Counted from the stretch's first letter, positions 1 through 8,600 are shown. The stretch is DNA of 64,000 bases from Bacillus sp. V3-13 (GCF_002860165.1 NZ_PGUZ01000013.1:49602-113601); one strand, 5' to 3'. Made by a program: numbers and translations. The notes: generated from the letters alone by a model not told the origin.

Positions 1-1101
1 TCCCGACAAGCAGGCAATCTGGAGTGCATCGAGCAGGCTTGTATCCGGGATAAAATAAGGTGTTTGAATAAGAATCGATTTCTTCGCGGAAGAAATCATT
101 TTAATATAGCCGTTTTTAATTTGATGCCATTCTGAATCAGGACCGCTCGTTACAATTTGCATCCCGACATAGCCCGTACCAATTTCCTCGGGGAAGTACT
201 CCGGTGCGTAAGCGATATCCCGGTTGTGGGAAGCCTGGTTCCAGTCAAGAATAAAGCGGGTTTGGATGGCATGTACAGCTGTGCCTTCAATGCGCAAATG
301 GGTGTCACGCCAGTAGCCAAATTTAGGATTCAGGCCTAAATACTCATCGCCGACATTAAAACCGCCAACATAGCCAATTTTCCCGTCAATGATCACCAGC
401 TTGCGATGGTTACGGTAATTAAGGCGCAAATTAATTAAGCGCAATTTTGAAGGGAAAAATACTTCGACTTCTCCACCGGCCTTGCGCAATTCTTTCAAAA
501 ATGATTTCGTAATCGTCCTTGATCCGAGATCATCATATAAAATCCGGACTTTTACACCTTCTTTTGCTTTAACCGTCAGCGCATCTATCAACTTTTTGCC
601 GAGCTCATCCCTTCTTATGATGTAATATTGCAAATGGATATGGTGTTTCGCAGCTGCAATATCCTTAAAAAGGCGCGCAAACTTTTCCTGTCCGTCGGTA
701 AAAACTTCCACGCTATTATCTTCGGTCAAAACAGCATCATTATTTAATAAATGCATATGAATTAAATCTTTGCTGGTTTCCGTAGCTTTATTCCGAAAAT
801 GGAATTGGTCCGTTCTTAATTGATGCAATTGATTCGAGAGCATCCTTTCAATGCCGATCTTTTTTCTGTCTTCCCATTGAAACAGATGGTAGCGGCTTAG
901 GTTTTGACCGAATAGCAGGTAAAGGATAAAACCAAGCAGGGGGATGAAGAAAAGAACGAGCAGCCAGGCCCATGTTGAACTGGCATCACGTCGCTCCCGA
1001 AAAATGACGAAAATGGCAAAAAGAAAATTCAAAATCAGCACAAGCACCAATAAAATCGATGTTAAATTAAAACCAATGTCTGGATTGAGATTAATGACCA
1101 T
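1..1101 (-). CDS. cls: Cardiolipin synthase (C-terminus beyond window)
   Basis: Membrane phospholipase-D-family enzyme that makes cardiolipin from phosphatidylglycerol. The reverse strand from an ATG at 1101 is open to the window edge (367 codons). It begins with two hydrophobic segments (about residues 10-30 and 40-60), including a WLLVLFFIPLLGFILYLLFG-type hairpin. The first HKD motif, H-R-K-L-V-I-I-D followed by GKIGYVGG, is present. The second HKD motif would lie outside the window, so the gene is cut by the edge rather than shown to be broken. The paralogue type (clsA, ywiE, ywjE) cannot be decided. Confidence 0.93.
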   Translation of the reverse strand, partial: MVINLNPDIGFNLTSILLVLVLILNFLFAIFVIFRERRDASSTWAWLLVLFFIPLLGFILYLLFGQNLSRYHLFQWEDRKKIGIERMLSNQLHQLRTDQFHFRNKATETSKDLIHMHLLNNDAVLTEDNSVEVFTDGQEKFARLFKDIAAAKHHIHLQYYIIRRDELGKKLIDALTVKAKEGVKVRILYDDLGSRTITKSFLKELRKAGGEVEVFFPSKLRLINLRLNYRNHRKLVIIDGKIGYVGGFNVGDEYLGLNPKFGYWRDTHLRIEGTAVHAIQTRFILDWNQASHNRDIAYAPEYFPEEIGTGYVGMQIVTSGPDSEWHQIKNGYIKMISSAKKSILIQTPYFIPDTSLLDALQIACLSG

Positions 1102-1350
1102 TTGATTTCCCCACAATCAACGGCAAAAAAATAGCTTCTGTCGTTCAAATATAAAAAATACCATCCTAACAAAAGAATAACACGTTATCGATGAAAATTT
1201 AAAACTTGACGTTCACGACCTCGCCTTTAAACCAGGTTAAAAGTGTTCGGGTGGCAGGATTCGACCGGGATTCACCTGAGATTTTCATTGTCATAAATGA
1301 CTGAATAAAAAGATAAGTATCAATGTAGAGAATACGAAAGGAGAGGTAGC
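1102..1350. other. Intergenic region, no gene seen
   Basis: This lies between the divergently transcribed cls and DUF2935 genes. It should contain both promoters, but I see no confident -35/-10 pair, no coding potential and no strong hairpin. Confidence 0.5.
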
Positions 1351-2151
1351 ATGGTTTCCAATTTTGAGCGTTCGGCACGGTTTGAACACAGGTTTTGGCT
1401 GCAAGTTCTTGGAGATCACAGCCGGTTTATTCATGATTCGCTCGCACCAGGTGAAACTGAGGATATCGCGAAGGCGGCTTCTTTTATCCGCCGATTTGAC
1501 AGGCTGTTACAGCGGGTTAATGGAGAGGATTTAATCGGGCTAAGTAACGAAGCGGACGAGCAAGCGAAACAAATTCGCGAATTTAAGCTTTCATTAATCG
1601 CCAGGCATTTGCAGGGCCAAATCAAGATAAGCTTATCCCCAACGTTTATTAACCATATGGTCAATGAAGCAGAAGAGTATATTCGAGTTCTCGATTATTT
1701 AAAAAACGGGCAAACACCACCGATTTTCCATGAACTGCATCATCATCTTGTCTGGCTGTTGGACGCGGCCGGACATGCAGGGGCCATTAATGACAATCTC
1801 GACCAGATTGAAAAAAAACTAAAGGCAAAAACCATGATGTATGTTAAAGATTTTGAAGACTTTTATTTAAAGGCTGTTGAGATGACCGGCTATTTGCGGA
1901 CGAACCTTAAATCGTTTCCGGCATTAAGGCGAATGAACAAGGAAGTATCATTGGAAATACAACTGTTTATGAATTTTCTCAACGAGCTTGAAGAGCTTGA
2001 GCTGTCAGCACAGGCTTTGGGGACTTTTGCTCCATTGATGGCAGACCATATGTACCGGGAGGAATGTTATTATTTAACGAAGGTGGCAGAATCGGCTTCA
2101 TTAGAAAGGTCGGGCTGCGATCCGGGGAAGCCAAGAATTGAAGCTGAATGA
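1351..2151 (+). CDS. DUF2935 domain protein
   Basis: A 266-residue, mostly helical, soluble protein with no signal peptide. It resembles the DUF2935 family of Bacillus and Clostridia, which consists of two similar four-helix units and is rich in His and Glu that may bind metal. Visible examples are FEHRFW near the N-terminus, HELHHHLVWLLDAAGHA in the middle and MADHMYREECYY near the end. The start is supported by GAAAGGAGAGG seven bases upstream. The function is unknown, and the gene appears to stand alone, with 249 bases upstream and no gene on the same strand close behind. Confidence 0.8.
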   Translation: MVSNFERSARFEHRFWLQVLGDHSRFIHDSLAPGETEDIAKAASFIRRFDRLLQRVNGEDLIGLSNEADEQAKQIREFKLSLIARHLQGQIKISLSPTFINHMVNEAEEYIRVLDYLKNGQTPPIFHELHHHLVWLLDAAGHAGAINDNLDQIEKKLKAKTMMYVKDFEDFYLKAVEMTGYLRTNLKSFPALRRMNKEVSLEIQLFMNFLNELEELELSAQALGTFAPLMADHMYREECYYLTKVAESASLERSGCDPGKPRIEAE

Positions 2152-2304
2152 AGGCAGCATGCCATTTATTAGAAAGCATTTAACTTTTTTAAAAAATAGG
2201 TGTGCAAAAGTGAAGCATTGTTGAAGTTCTCATTCTTGATATCTTGTTTAGACAATTTTCTTAAGTTTTCGGGGTAGGAGCATAGTCTCAATTTTTAAAA
2301 AAAC

Positions 2305-2345
2305 AGAACATCTGTTCTATGCACTGGACAAATCTGTGTTATACT
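2305..2345 (+). promoter_or_regulatory. Extended -10 promoter with LexA-type SOS box
   Basis: The perfect 14-bp palindrome AGAACATCTGTTCT (2305-2318) carries the GAAC-N4-GTTC core of the Bacillus LexA (DinR) box and matches 11 of 14 positions of CGAACRNRYGTTYC. It is followed by the extended -10 element TGTTATACT (2337-2345). No good -35 hexamer is present at the right spacing, and the palindrome sits where one would be, so a bound repressor would block RNA polymerase. This promoter precedes the holin-like toxin gene at 2409. LexA control is inferred from the motif only. Confidence 0.6.
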
Positions 2346-2408
2346 ATAGAGGCGATAGTTTGTTTCTCAAGGGTGGTCGGCTAGCCCCATACGAAAGGGG
2401 GTGATGCC

Positions 2409-2492
2409 ATGTCGGTTTTTGAAGCGATGATGGTGATGTTGTCTTTTGCCAGTTTAATCGTCGCAGTGATTGCCTTCAACCAAAAAAAATAG
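2409..2492 (+). CDS. Putative holin-like type I toxin, 27 aa
   Basis: A very small gene encoding MSVFEAMMVMLSFASLIVAV followed by IAFNQKK. It has one hydrophobic helix with a short charged tail, matching the putative holin-like toxin (Hol-Tox) family of Firmicutes type I toxin-antitoxin loci. The start is decided by AAAGGGGGTGATGCC just before the ATG. That ribosome site can pair with an upstream CCCC (about 2385), a small hairpin typical of toxins whose translation is held back. The stop codon runs directly into a bidirectional terminator. Such proteins insert into the membrane and are normally silenced by an antisense RNA. Confidence 0.75.
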   Translation: MSVFEAMMVMLSFASLIVAVIAFNQKK

Positions 2493-2532
2493 ACCTCCCT
2501 TGACCGCAAATTGAGGGAGAGGTCTATTTTAA
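2486..2532. terminator. Bidirectional terminator at toxin 3' end
   Basis: AATAGACCTCCCT pairs with AGGGAGAGGTCTATT across a 12-base loop, with a two-base bulge. The plus strand ends in TTTT. The minus strand ends in a run of eight T, so RNA from the opposite strand should also stop here, overlapping the toxin message. This is the usual arrangement of a type I antitoxin RNA. Confidence 0.6.
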
Positions 2533-2572
2533 TATGAGATAGGCCGATCCCCTATGGGAACGACTATGGCAG

Positions 2573-2606
2573 GCCGCAGGTGCCAGTAACACTTGCGGCT
2601 TTTTAT
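2573..2606 (+). terminator. Second rho-independent terminator after toxin
   Basis: GCCGCAGGTG (2573-2582) pairs with CACTTGCGGC (2590-2599), followed by TTTTTATATTTTA. The stretch 2533-2813 holds no gene that I can support. The segment 2533-2572 between the two hairpins is GC-rich and may be part of a structured toxin mRNA tail or of an antisense RNA. Confidence 0.6.
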
Positions 2607-2813
2607 ATTTTATGCAATCTTCAACTAAAAGAATATCATAGAACGCCGGGAATGTCACGATTAATCCATTGATTGCAGGAAGCAGGATGGCTTTAGATTC
2701 TCTATATTTGCACTTTTGTCAAAAAAATGGTGAATAGTGCCATTCATGAATAAGCACAGGGAAAAGAAGGGAAAACCGGCTTAAGCGGCGAAAAAGACAT
2801 CGGGGTGATAAAG

Positions 2814-3467
2814 ATGAATAATAATGCACCAATTATAGCACTGTCAGTCGGAGAACCTAAAGATTTTCTATGGAAAGGACAAGAGGAAAAATCGGCAATC
2901 GGCAAGACACCGATTCAAGAGGTTCTGTTAACAAAAGAAGGTTTTATTGGCGACGGAGTGGCTAATCATGAGTTCCATGGCGGTCCTGAGCGCGCTGTTT
3001 GCCTTTATCCTTTCGAGCATTATTCTTTATGGGAAAAAGAGTTCAAGGTCCCTCTCCAGCCGCCTGCTTTTGGTGAGAATATTACGATTGCGGGAATGCG
3101 GGAGGCGGATGTGTACATAGGGAATATTTACAGAATGGGAAATGCAGTTGTGCAAATTTCTCAGGGGCGGGTTCCATGTTCAACGATTTCCAAGCACAAC
3201 GGCATGGACCATCTGTTAAAAAGAATTGTCGAGACAGGATTTACAGGATATTTTTTCCGGGTCCTTGAAGAAGGAATGGTTTTTCAGAATTCACACGTGG
3301 AACTGGTAGAAGAAAACGCAAAAAAGGTATCGATTTTGTTTGCCAATCAAACTCTTTTTCATGACAGGAAAAACAAAGAGGCGATTGAAAAAATTCTTGA
3401 GGTTGAAGAATTGGCACCTGTTTGGCAGGAAAAGTTAAAAAGGGAACTGCTAAAGGAGCGGGTGTAA
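2814..3467 (+). CDS. MOSC domain protein (YflK/YiiM-like)
   Basis: A 217-residue protein of the MOSC family, which acts as a molybdenum-cofactor sulfur carrier or molybdoenzyme component. YiiM-type members reduce N-hydroxylated bases. Family marks are GDGVANHEFHGGPERAVCLY, the FGENITI segment and a conserved Cys in QGRVPCSTISK. I start at the ATG at 2814, seven bases after GGGGTGA. A GTG at 2805 lies inside that ribosome site. The gene is monocistronic, with the trp leader promoter starting about 50 bases after its stop. Confidence 0.85.
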   Translation: MNNNAPIIALSVGEPKDFLWKGQEEKSAIGKTPIQEVLLTKEGFIGDGVANHEFHGGPERAVCLYPFEHYSLWEKEFKVPLQPPAFGENITIAGMREADVYIGNIYRMGNAVVQISQGRVPCSTISKHNGMDHLLKRIVETGFTGYFFRVLEEGMVFQNSHVELVEENAKKVSILFANQTLFHDRKNKEAIEKILEVEELAPVWQEKLKRELLKERV

Positions 3468-3514
3468 GCAGTGTACTTATTGCACAAATATTTTTAAAAA
3501 ATAGAATTTACTTA

Positions 3515-3543
3515 TTGACATTTTTTTATATTGTCATTATCAT
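3515..3543 (+). promoter_or_regulatory. Sigma-A promoter of the trp operon leader
   Basis: TTGACA (3515-3520) and TATCAT (3538-3543) are spaced 17 bases apart. Transcription would start near 3550, just ahead of the first T-box. No other promoter of this quality lies between the MOSC gene and trpE. Confidence 0.7.
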
Positions 3544-3564
3544 TGAAAACAATAAATCAAACGT

Positions 3565-3827
3565 ACGGCGATGACGAAGAGTAGTAACTTTTACGGAAAC
3601 TGCAGAGAGCTGATGGTTGGTGCAAATCAGTGTCGATGTAAGAGTGAATGGACTTCGGAGCCTCCGAACCGAACTTCTTTACGAATAGTAGGCTTTGGCG
3701 AACAGTCTCATCGTTACAAGAGACAGATATTAAAGCAATGCTTTGATGTCGTAAAGTGAGCTGATTTTTAGCTAATGAAGGTGGCACCACGGGTCTCTCG
3801 TCCTTTTTTGACGGGAGGCCCTTTTTG
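3565..3827 (+). promoter_or_regulatory. T-box riboswitch 1, tRNA-Trp specific
   Basis: A leader RNA that reads uncharged tRNA-Trp and lets transcription continue when tryptophan is short. The specifier is TGG at 3649-3651 within GTGAATGGACTTC, on the 3' side of stem I; its CTTC pairs back to GAAG near 3575. The T-box sequence AAGGTGGCACCACGG lies at 3778-3792 and would pair with the free tRNA CCA end. The terminator follows as GGGTCTCTCGTC paired with GACGGGAGGCCC and then TTTTT. All three parts are visible. Confidence 0.9.
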
Positions 3828-3849
3828 TGTTGAAAATATCATAAAAAAA

Positions 3850-4164
3850 TCGTTGAGTAAGAAGAGTAAGCTGATTGATCTTCGTTCCAGAGAGCCGGGA
3901 TTGGTGGAACCCGGTACAAGAAGTCAGCTGAATGGCCTTACGAGAGGTACCTTGAACATTGAGTAGGGGTACACGGACTTCCACCGTTAAAAGGATAGGA
4001 TATCGGCCTGAGCTGTGGGTATTCTTCCCAAGAATATTCCCGGGTTTAGCCTGTATCTGAAAGAGGGAGCAATGACAACTGCTCCGAACTTGAGGTGGCA
4101 CCACGGTCCAGCATAATCGTCCTCTATATACACGTCCATAACGTGTGTATAGGGGTCTTTTTTA
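3850..4164 (+). promoter_or_regulatory. T-box riboswitch 2, tRNA-Trp specific
   Basis: A second complete T-box directly after the first. Stem I contains GAGTAAG pairing with CCTTAC, and the specifier TGG lies at 3933-3935 in CTGAATGGCC. The T-box sequence GAGGTGGCACCACGG is at 4092-4106. The terminator TATACACG-CGTGTGTA (about 4127-4156) is followed by six T. Both boxes read the same codon, so two independent antitermination events are needed before trpE is transcribed, which should lower leakiness. Tandem tryptophan T-boxes are known ahead of trp operons in some Bacillus, for example the cereus group. Confidence 0.9.
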
Positions 4165-4198
4165 TTTTCAGAAACAGCTGTGAAAGGAGCATGGGTGG

Positions 4199-5599
4199 AT
4201 GAAAAGCTTATTGGAAAATAAGAATCTAATCGTTGAACAACTGGAGGGGGATACCTTCACACCGATTTTGATTTTTCAAAGGTTGTCGGGGCGGAAAAAA
4301 TTTTTATTGGAGAGTTCGCTAAAATATGAGGCTTCGGGACGATATTCCTTCATCGGGGCAGATCCCGTTTTCGAACTTACCGGCGAGGGGGACAGAACAA
4401 CAATTAAGACCGAAACCGGGCAGGAACGAAGAAATGAGAAGCCGCTTGAAGTATTAAAAGCCCTTCTGCCTGATAATGAGGCAACCGATTTTCCGCTTGT
4501 CGGCGGTGCTGTCGGTTATGCCGGCTATGATGTCATCCGCCAATACGAGAAAATCGGCGAAAACTTGCCTGATGAGCTGGATATTCCCGAGGTTCATTTT
4601 ATGTTTTACGAAGATGTGATCGTCTATGACCATCTTGAACAAAAAATCTCCATTGTCGCATCCCCGCTTCGAAAAGAAACGACCATTGACGAGTTAAAGG
4701 CGCGGATAGCAAAAAGAAAAACCGAACTATTTGCGGGCGGAGAAACAAAGCTTGCAGAGGACGCAAACCTTTCAGCCTTCAAAGCCTCGATCAGCAAAAA
4801 TGATTTTATCGAAAAGGTTGAAAAAGCAAAACAATACATTTCTGAAGGCGACATTTTTCAAGTCGTTCTTTCACAGCGGCTCCAGGCAACATTTGCAGGA
4901 GATCCTTTCTCATTTTATCGAAAGCTGAGAGTCGGCAATCCTTCCCCCTACATGTACTATCTTGATTTTGGCGACTACGTAGTGGCGGGATCTTCCCCAG
5001 AAAGCTTAATTAAAGCAAACGGTAAAAAAGTGACAACGAACCCGATCGCCGGTACAAGGCCGCGCGGTAAAACGGAGCAGGAGGATGGGATTCACGAAAA
5101 AAGCTTACTTGAGGATGAAAAAGAGCTGGCAGAGCATCGCATGCTTGTCGATCTCGGCCGAAACGATCTTGGCCGGATCTGCGAGTTTGGAACGGTCCAA
5201 GTTGATAAATATATGGAGGTTGAAAAATTCAAGCATGTGATGCACCTGGTTTCGGAAGTGACAGGAACGCTTAACGAAAAGTATAAGCCGATCGATGCAT
5301 TAATATCATGCCTGCCAGCCGGCACAGTCTCGGGAGCGCCGAAAATCAGGGCGATGGAAATCATCAATGAACTTGAAGAAGTGAAGCGGGGCGTGTACTC
5401 AGGGGCGGTCGGCTATATCTCCGCCAATGGCAGCCTCGACTTCGCGCTCGCGATCCGGACGATGCTGATCAAAAAAGACAAAGCGTATATCCAGGCAGGA
5501 GCAGGAATTGTATACGATTCTTCCCCGGAAAAAGAGTACGAAGAAACGCTTCACAAACTAAAAGCCTTTTTGGAGGATCAAGATGATATTGCTAATTGA
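4199..5599 (+). CDS. trpE: Anthranilate synthase component I
   Basis: Converts chorismate plus ammonia (delivered by TrpG) to anthranilate, the first committed step of tryptophan synthesis. The protein has 466 residues. The N-terminal region carries the LLESS motif at about residues 37-41, the feedback site for tryptophan. The chorismate-binding core includes SGDIFQVVLSQR-like, GTRPRG and GTVSGAPKIRAMEIINELE elements. AAAGGAGC lies nine bases before the ATG at 4199. A four-codon ATG-GGT-GGA-TGA at 4191 overlaps this start and might affect initiation. The gene overlaps trpG by 17 bases. Confidence 0.97.
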   Translation: MKSLLENKNLIVEQLEGDTFTPILIFQRLSGRKKFLLESSLKYEASGRYSFIGADPVFELTGEGDRTTIKTETGQERRNEKPLEVLKALLPDNEATDFPLVGGAVGYAGYDVIRQYEKIGENLPDELDIPEVHFMFYEDVIVYDHLEQKISIVASPLRKETTIDELKARIAKRKTELFAGGETKLAEDANLSAFKASISKNDFIEKVEKAKQYISEGDIFQVVLSQRLQATFAGDPFSFYRKLRVGNPSPYMYYLDFGDYVVAGSSPESLIKANGKKVTTNPIAGTRPRGKTEQEDGIHEKSLLEDEKELAEHRMLVDLGRNDLGRICEFGTVQVDKYMEVEKFKHVMHLVSEVTGTLNEKYKPIDALISCLPAGTVSGAPKIRAMEIINELEEVKRGVYSGAVGYISANGSLDFALAIRTMLIKKDKAYIQAGAGIVYDSSPEKEYEETLHKLKAFLEDQDDIAN

Positions 5600-6194
5600 T
5601 AATTACGATTCATTTACTTATAACCTTTATCAGTATTTGGGTGAACTTGGTGAAACCGTTACGGTTGTCCGCAACGATGAAATCAGCATTGAACAAATTC
5701 AAAAACTGAGTCCGGAAGCGATCGTCCTCTCACCAGGTCCGGGCCGTCCCGAGGCAGCCGGCATTTGCATTGAAACGATCAATACTTTTTACAAGCAGAT
5801 TCCGATTCTCGGCATTTGTCTTGGCCATCAAGCAATCGGCTATGCATTCGGGGCAAAAATAGAAGTCGCCAAAAAGATTATGCATGGAAAGATTTCGCAG
5901 CTGACGCATTCGGGCTCTCATTTATTTCAATATTTGACCCAGCCGGTTGACGCGATGAGATATCATTCACTTGTGATCAGCCGCGGCACCCTGCCAGAAG
6001 CATTTCAAATCCTGGCCAGCTCCATGGATGATCAGGAAATCATGGCTGTCAAGCACGAACGGTATCCGCTGTTTGGGATGCAATTCCATCCTGAGTCGAT
6101 CGGCACAGGACTCGGCAAACAGATGCTAAAAAACTTTTTGAGAGAAATAGGGAGGGAGTTTGCAGATGAGAACGTATCTTCAAAGGCTGTCTGA
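5583..6194 (+). CDS. trpG: Anthranilate/aminodeoxychorismate synthase glutaminase
   Basis: Class I glutamine amidotransferase that supplies ammonia to TrpE, and possibly also to PabB for folate. The protein has 203 residues. It opens with LLIDNYDSFTYNLYQYLGEL. The nucleophile Cys is in GICLGHQAIG (about residue 79) and the catalytic His/Glu are in MQFHPESIGT. In B. subtilis the corresponding gene lies in the folate operon. Here it sits between trpE and trpD with overlaps on both sides, so it is co-translated with tryptophan genes. Whether it also serves folate synthesis depends on whether a second copy exists outside the window. Confidence 0.95.
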   Translation: MILLIDNYDSFTYNLYQYLGELGETVTVVRNDEISIEQIQKLSPEAIVLSPGPGRPEAAGICIETINTFYKQIPILGICLGHQAIGYAFGAKIEVAKKIMHGKISQLTHSGSHLFQYLTQPVDAMRYHSLVISRGTLPEAFQILASSMDDQEIMAVKHERYPLFGMQFHPESIGTGLGKQMLKNFLREIGREFADENVSSKAV

Positions 6195-7191
6195 GCGGGA
6201 TTCATTAACAGAAGCAGAAATGAAGGAAGCAGCTCTTCAGCTGCTTTCGGATGATATTACAGATAGCGAGATTGCGGCATTTTTAATCAGCTTAAAGACG
6301 AAAGGCGAAACCGTGGATGAGATCGCCGGCCTTGTCCAGGCATTGCGGGATGCTTCCTTGCCCTTTCAAAAGAGGTTTAACAATGTTATGGATAATTGCG
6401 GTACAGGCGGCGATGGTTCGAAAAGCTTCAACATCAGCACGACTTCGGCGTTTGTGATTGCCGGTGCAGGGATTGCGGTCGCCAAGCATGGCAACCGGAG
6501 CGTCTCCAGTAAAACGGGAAGCGCCGATGTCCTTGAGCAGCTTGGCGTTAATCTCGCTTCCTCTGTAGAAGCAACCGAAGAGATGCTTGAAAACATCGGG
6601 ATTGCCTTTTTGTTCGCGCCCAATGTCCATCCGAGAATCAAGCAAATTATGAAAGTCCGTAAAGACCTGCGGATCCCGACAGTGTTTAATTTAATCGGTC
6701 CGCTCACAAACCCGATTGATTTGGACTATCAATTGCTTGGAACATACCGACGCGATTTTTCGGAAATGTTTGCAAATGTGTTAAAAAAATTGGGCAGAAA
6801 GCGCGCCGTTGTTTTGAGCGGTGCCGGCCATATGGACGAAGCATCGCTTCAAGGAGAGAACCATTTAGTTATCCTTGAAGCAGGAGAAATAAGAAAGCAG
6901 ATTCTTCGTCCGGAAGAAGCGGGGCTTCCGCAATATGACAACCAGGAAATCATAGGCGGGGACGCCAGGGAAAATGCAGAAATTTTACAAGCTGTTCTCA
7001 AAGGGAAAAAGGGAGCTTACCGCGATACAGTTCTTCTCAACGCAGGGATCGGCATCTATGCCGGCGGAAAAGCATCATCAATTAAAAAAGGAATTGAACT
7101 TGCCAAAGAGAGCATCGACTCGGGTGCTGCCCTTAATAAGCTTGAACAATTAATAGAAAAAACACGTTTTTATCAACAAGAGGTGATTTAA
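6166..7191 (+). CDS. trpD: Anthranilate phosphoribosyltransferase
   Basis: Joins anthranilate to PRPP to form phosphoribosyl-anthranilate. The protein has 341 residues. The glycine-rich PRPP loop CGTGGDGSKSFNIST and the KHGNRSVSSKTGSADVLE segment are intact. I start at the ATG at 6166, seven bases after GGGAGGGAG. A TTG at 6160 is too close to that site. The gene overlaps the end of trpG by 29 bases, which implies translational coupling. Confidence 0.96.
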   Translation: MRTYLQRLSERDSLTEAEMKEAALQLLSDDITDSEIAAFLISLKTKGETVDEIAGLVQALRDASLPFQKRFNNVMDNCGTGGDGSKSFNISTTSAFVIAGAGIAVAKHGNRSVSSKTGSADVLEQLGVNLASSVEATEEMLENIGIAFLFAPNVHPRIKQIMKVRKDLRIPTVFNLIGPLTNPIDLDYQLLGTYRRDFSEMFANVLKKLGRKRAVVLSGAGHMDEASLQGENHLVILEAGEIRKQILRPEEAGLPQYDNQEIIGGDARENAEILQAVLKGKKGAYRDTVLLNAGIGIYAGGKASSIKKGIELAKESIDSGAALNKLEQLIEKTRFYQQEVI

Positions 7192-7192
7192 G

Positions 7193-7987
7193 GTGGGAAC
7201 GATTTTAGACAAAATAATCGCACAAAAGCATAGGGAACTTGGCGAGATCAAGCATGCCCTTGAGGAAAAACGCGGACAAGACAACTATTTTAAAAGATCG
7301 TTCCTTGAAAAGCTAAAGCCGGCAGATGAACTAAAAATCATTGCAGAATTTAAACGTGCTTCGCCGTCCAAAGGAGATATAAATATCGGGGCGGACCCGC
7401 AGGCGCAGGCCCGCGCGTATGTCGAATTCGGGGCAGATGCCATTTCTGTTTTAACGGACAAAAGCTTTTTTAAAGGCTCGTTCGCTGACCTTGAGGCGGT
7501 GCGGGCAGCGGTCGACAGCCCGATTTTGTGCAAGGATTTTATGATCGACAGGTCACAGATAGAGCTCGCCAAACGGTCAGGGGCCAACATCATTTTGTTA
7601 ATTGCAGCCGCCCTCGAAAAAGAGCAGTTAAAAGAATTATATAATTTTAGCATTGCAAACGGCCTTGAAGTTTTAATAGAAGTTCATAACGCCAGGGAAC
7701 TCGAAACAGCGTTGGAAACCGGAACAAAGCTGATTGGCGTAAACAACCGTGACTTGAAGACGTTCAAGGTTGATCTCGGAGTAACCGAAACGCTCGCGCC
7801 ACAAATTAAAAAATCAGGTGCTTTCTTAATCAGCGAGAGCGGATTGAAAACAAAAGCTGATGTGGAAAGAGCTGTCAGGGCTGGTGCAAACGGGATATTA
7901 GTTGGAGAAGCGCTGATGGCAGCGGGCAGTCTGGAAGAACAATTAAAAGGCATGAAAGTACCGGTTATGAAGGCGGAGCAGAGATGA
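7193..7987 (+). CDS. trpC: Indole-3-glycerol-phosphate synthase
   Basis: A TIM-barrel enzyme that closes the indole ring from carboxyphenylamino-deoxyribulose phosphate. The protein has 264 residues. EFKRASPSKGDI near residue 50, CKDFMID, LIEVHN and LIGVNNRDLKTF are the expected catalytic and phosphate-binding stretches. The start is GTG at 7193, one base after the trpD stop, with AGAGGTGA upstream inside the end of trpD. It overlaps trpF by four bases (ATGA). Confidence 0.96.
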   Translation: MGTILDKIIAQKHRELGEIKHALEEKRGQDNYFKRSFLEKLKPADELKIIAEFKRASPSKGDINIGADPQAQARAYVEFGADAISVLTDKSFFKGSFADLEAVRAAVDSPILCKDFMIDRSQIELAKRSGANIILLIAAALEKEQLKELYNFSIANGLEVLIEVHNARELETALETGTKLIGVNNRDLKTFKVDLGVTETLAPQIKKSGAFLISESGLKTKADVERAVRAGANGILVGEALMAAGSLEEQLKGMKVPVMKAEQR

Positions 7988-8598
7988 AAGTGAAAATTTG
8001 CGGAATAACGGACAGCACAACGGCTCAAGCCGCAGTACAGGCCGGTGCCGATCTGCTCGGTTTTGTTTTTGCGGAGAGCAGGAGAAGGGTGACTCCCGAG
8101 CAAGCAGGCGCAATCGCGTCAGTCCTGCCCGACCATGTCCTGAAGGTTGGCGTGTTCGTGAATGAAAACATTGAAGAGATCGAAAGAATTGTGAATACGG
8201 CCAAGCTTGACCTGATTCAACTTCACGGAGATGAATCACCGGAATTTTGCAAGGCGATAAGTCTTCCGGTTATAAAAGCGATAAGCGTCAGCACCCGCGA
8301 GGATATGAATGAACTGAAGAAGTATGAAACAGAATATGTGCTTCTTGATAGTCCAAAAGGGAAGTACCGCGGCGGAAACGGCACGAAATTTAATTGGGAG
8401 CTTGCCGCGGAGGCGTCAAATAGCAAAACAAAGGTTATTCTTGCCGGGGGACTGAATCCAGACAATGTTGCCGAAGCAATTGGCAAAGTTGATCCGTATA
8501 TGGTTGATGTCAGCAGCGGCGTTGAAACGGACGGCAAGAAAGATATAAGTAAAATCAGCAGCTTTATAGCGATTGCAAAACAAGCAGGAGAGGAATGA
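7984..8598 (+). CDS. trpF: Phosphoribosylanthranilate isomerase
   Basis: A small TIM barrel (204 residues) for the Amadori rearrangement between TrpD and TrpC. The N-terminal VKICGIT carries the catalytic Cys, [16 protein letters not shown] follows, and [10 protein letters not shown] plus DVSSGVE form the phosphate site near the end. The ATG overlaps the trpC stop in an ATGA junction. The gene is separate from trpC, unlike the fused form in enteric bacteria. Confidence 0.96.
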   Translation: MKVKICGITDSTTAQAAVQAGADLLGFVFAESRRRVTPEQAGAIASVLPDHVLKVGVFVNENIEEIERIVNTAKLDLIQLHGDESPEFCKAISLPVIKAISVSTREDMNELKKYETEYVLLDSPKGKYRGGNGTKFNWELAAEASNSKTKVILAGGLNPDNVAEAIGKVDPYMVDVSSGVETDGKKDISKISSFIAIAKQAGEE

Positions 8599-8600
8599 TC

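Noticed and set aside
3531..3555. Fur-box-like ATTGTCATTATCATTG near the trp promoter
   Set aside because: Only part of the GATAATGATAATCATTATC pattern matches, it coincides with the -10 region, and the genes are tryptophan genes under T-box control.
3772..4104. 110-codon open frame opposite the T-box leaders
   Set aside because: It lies entirely in structured leader RNA on the other strand, with no ribosome site.
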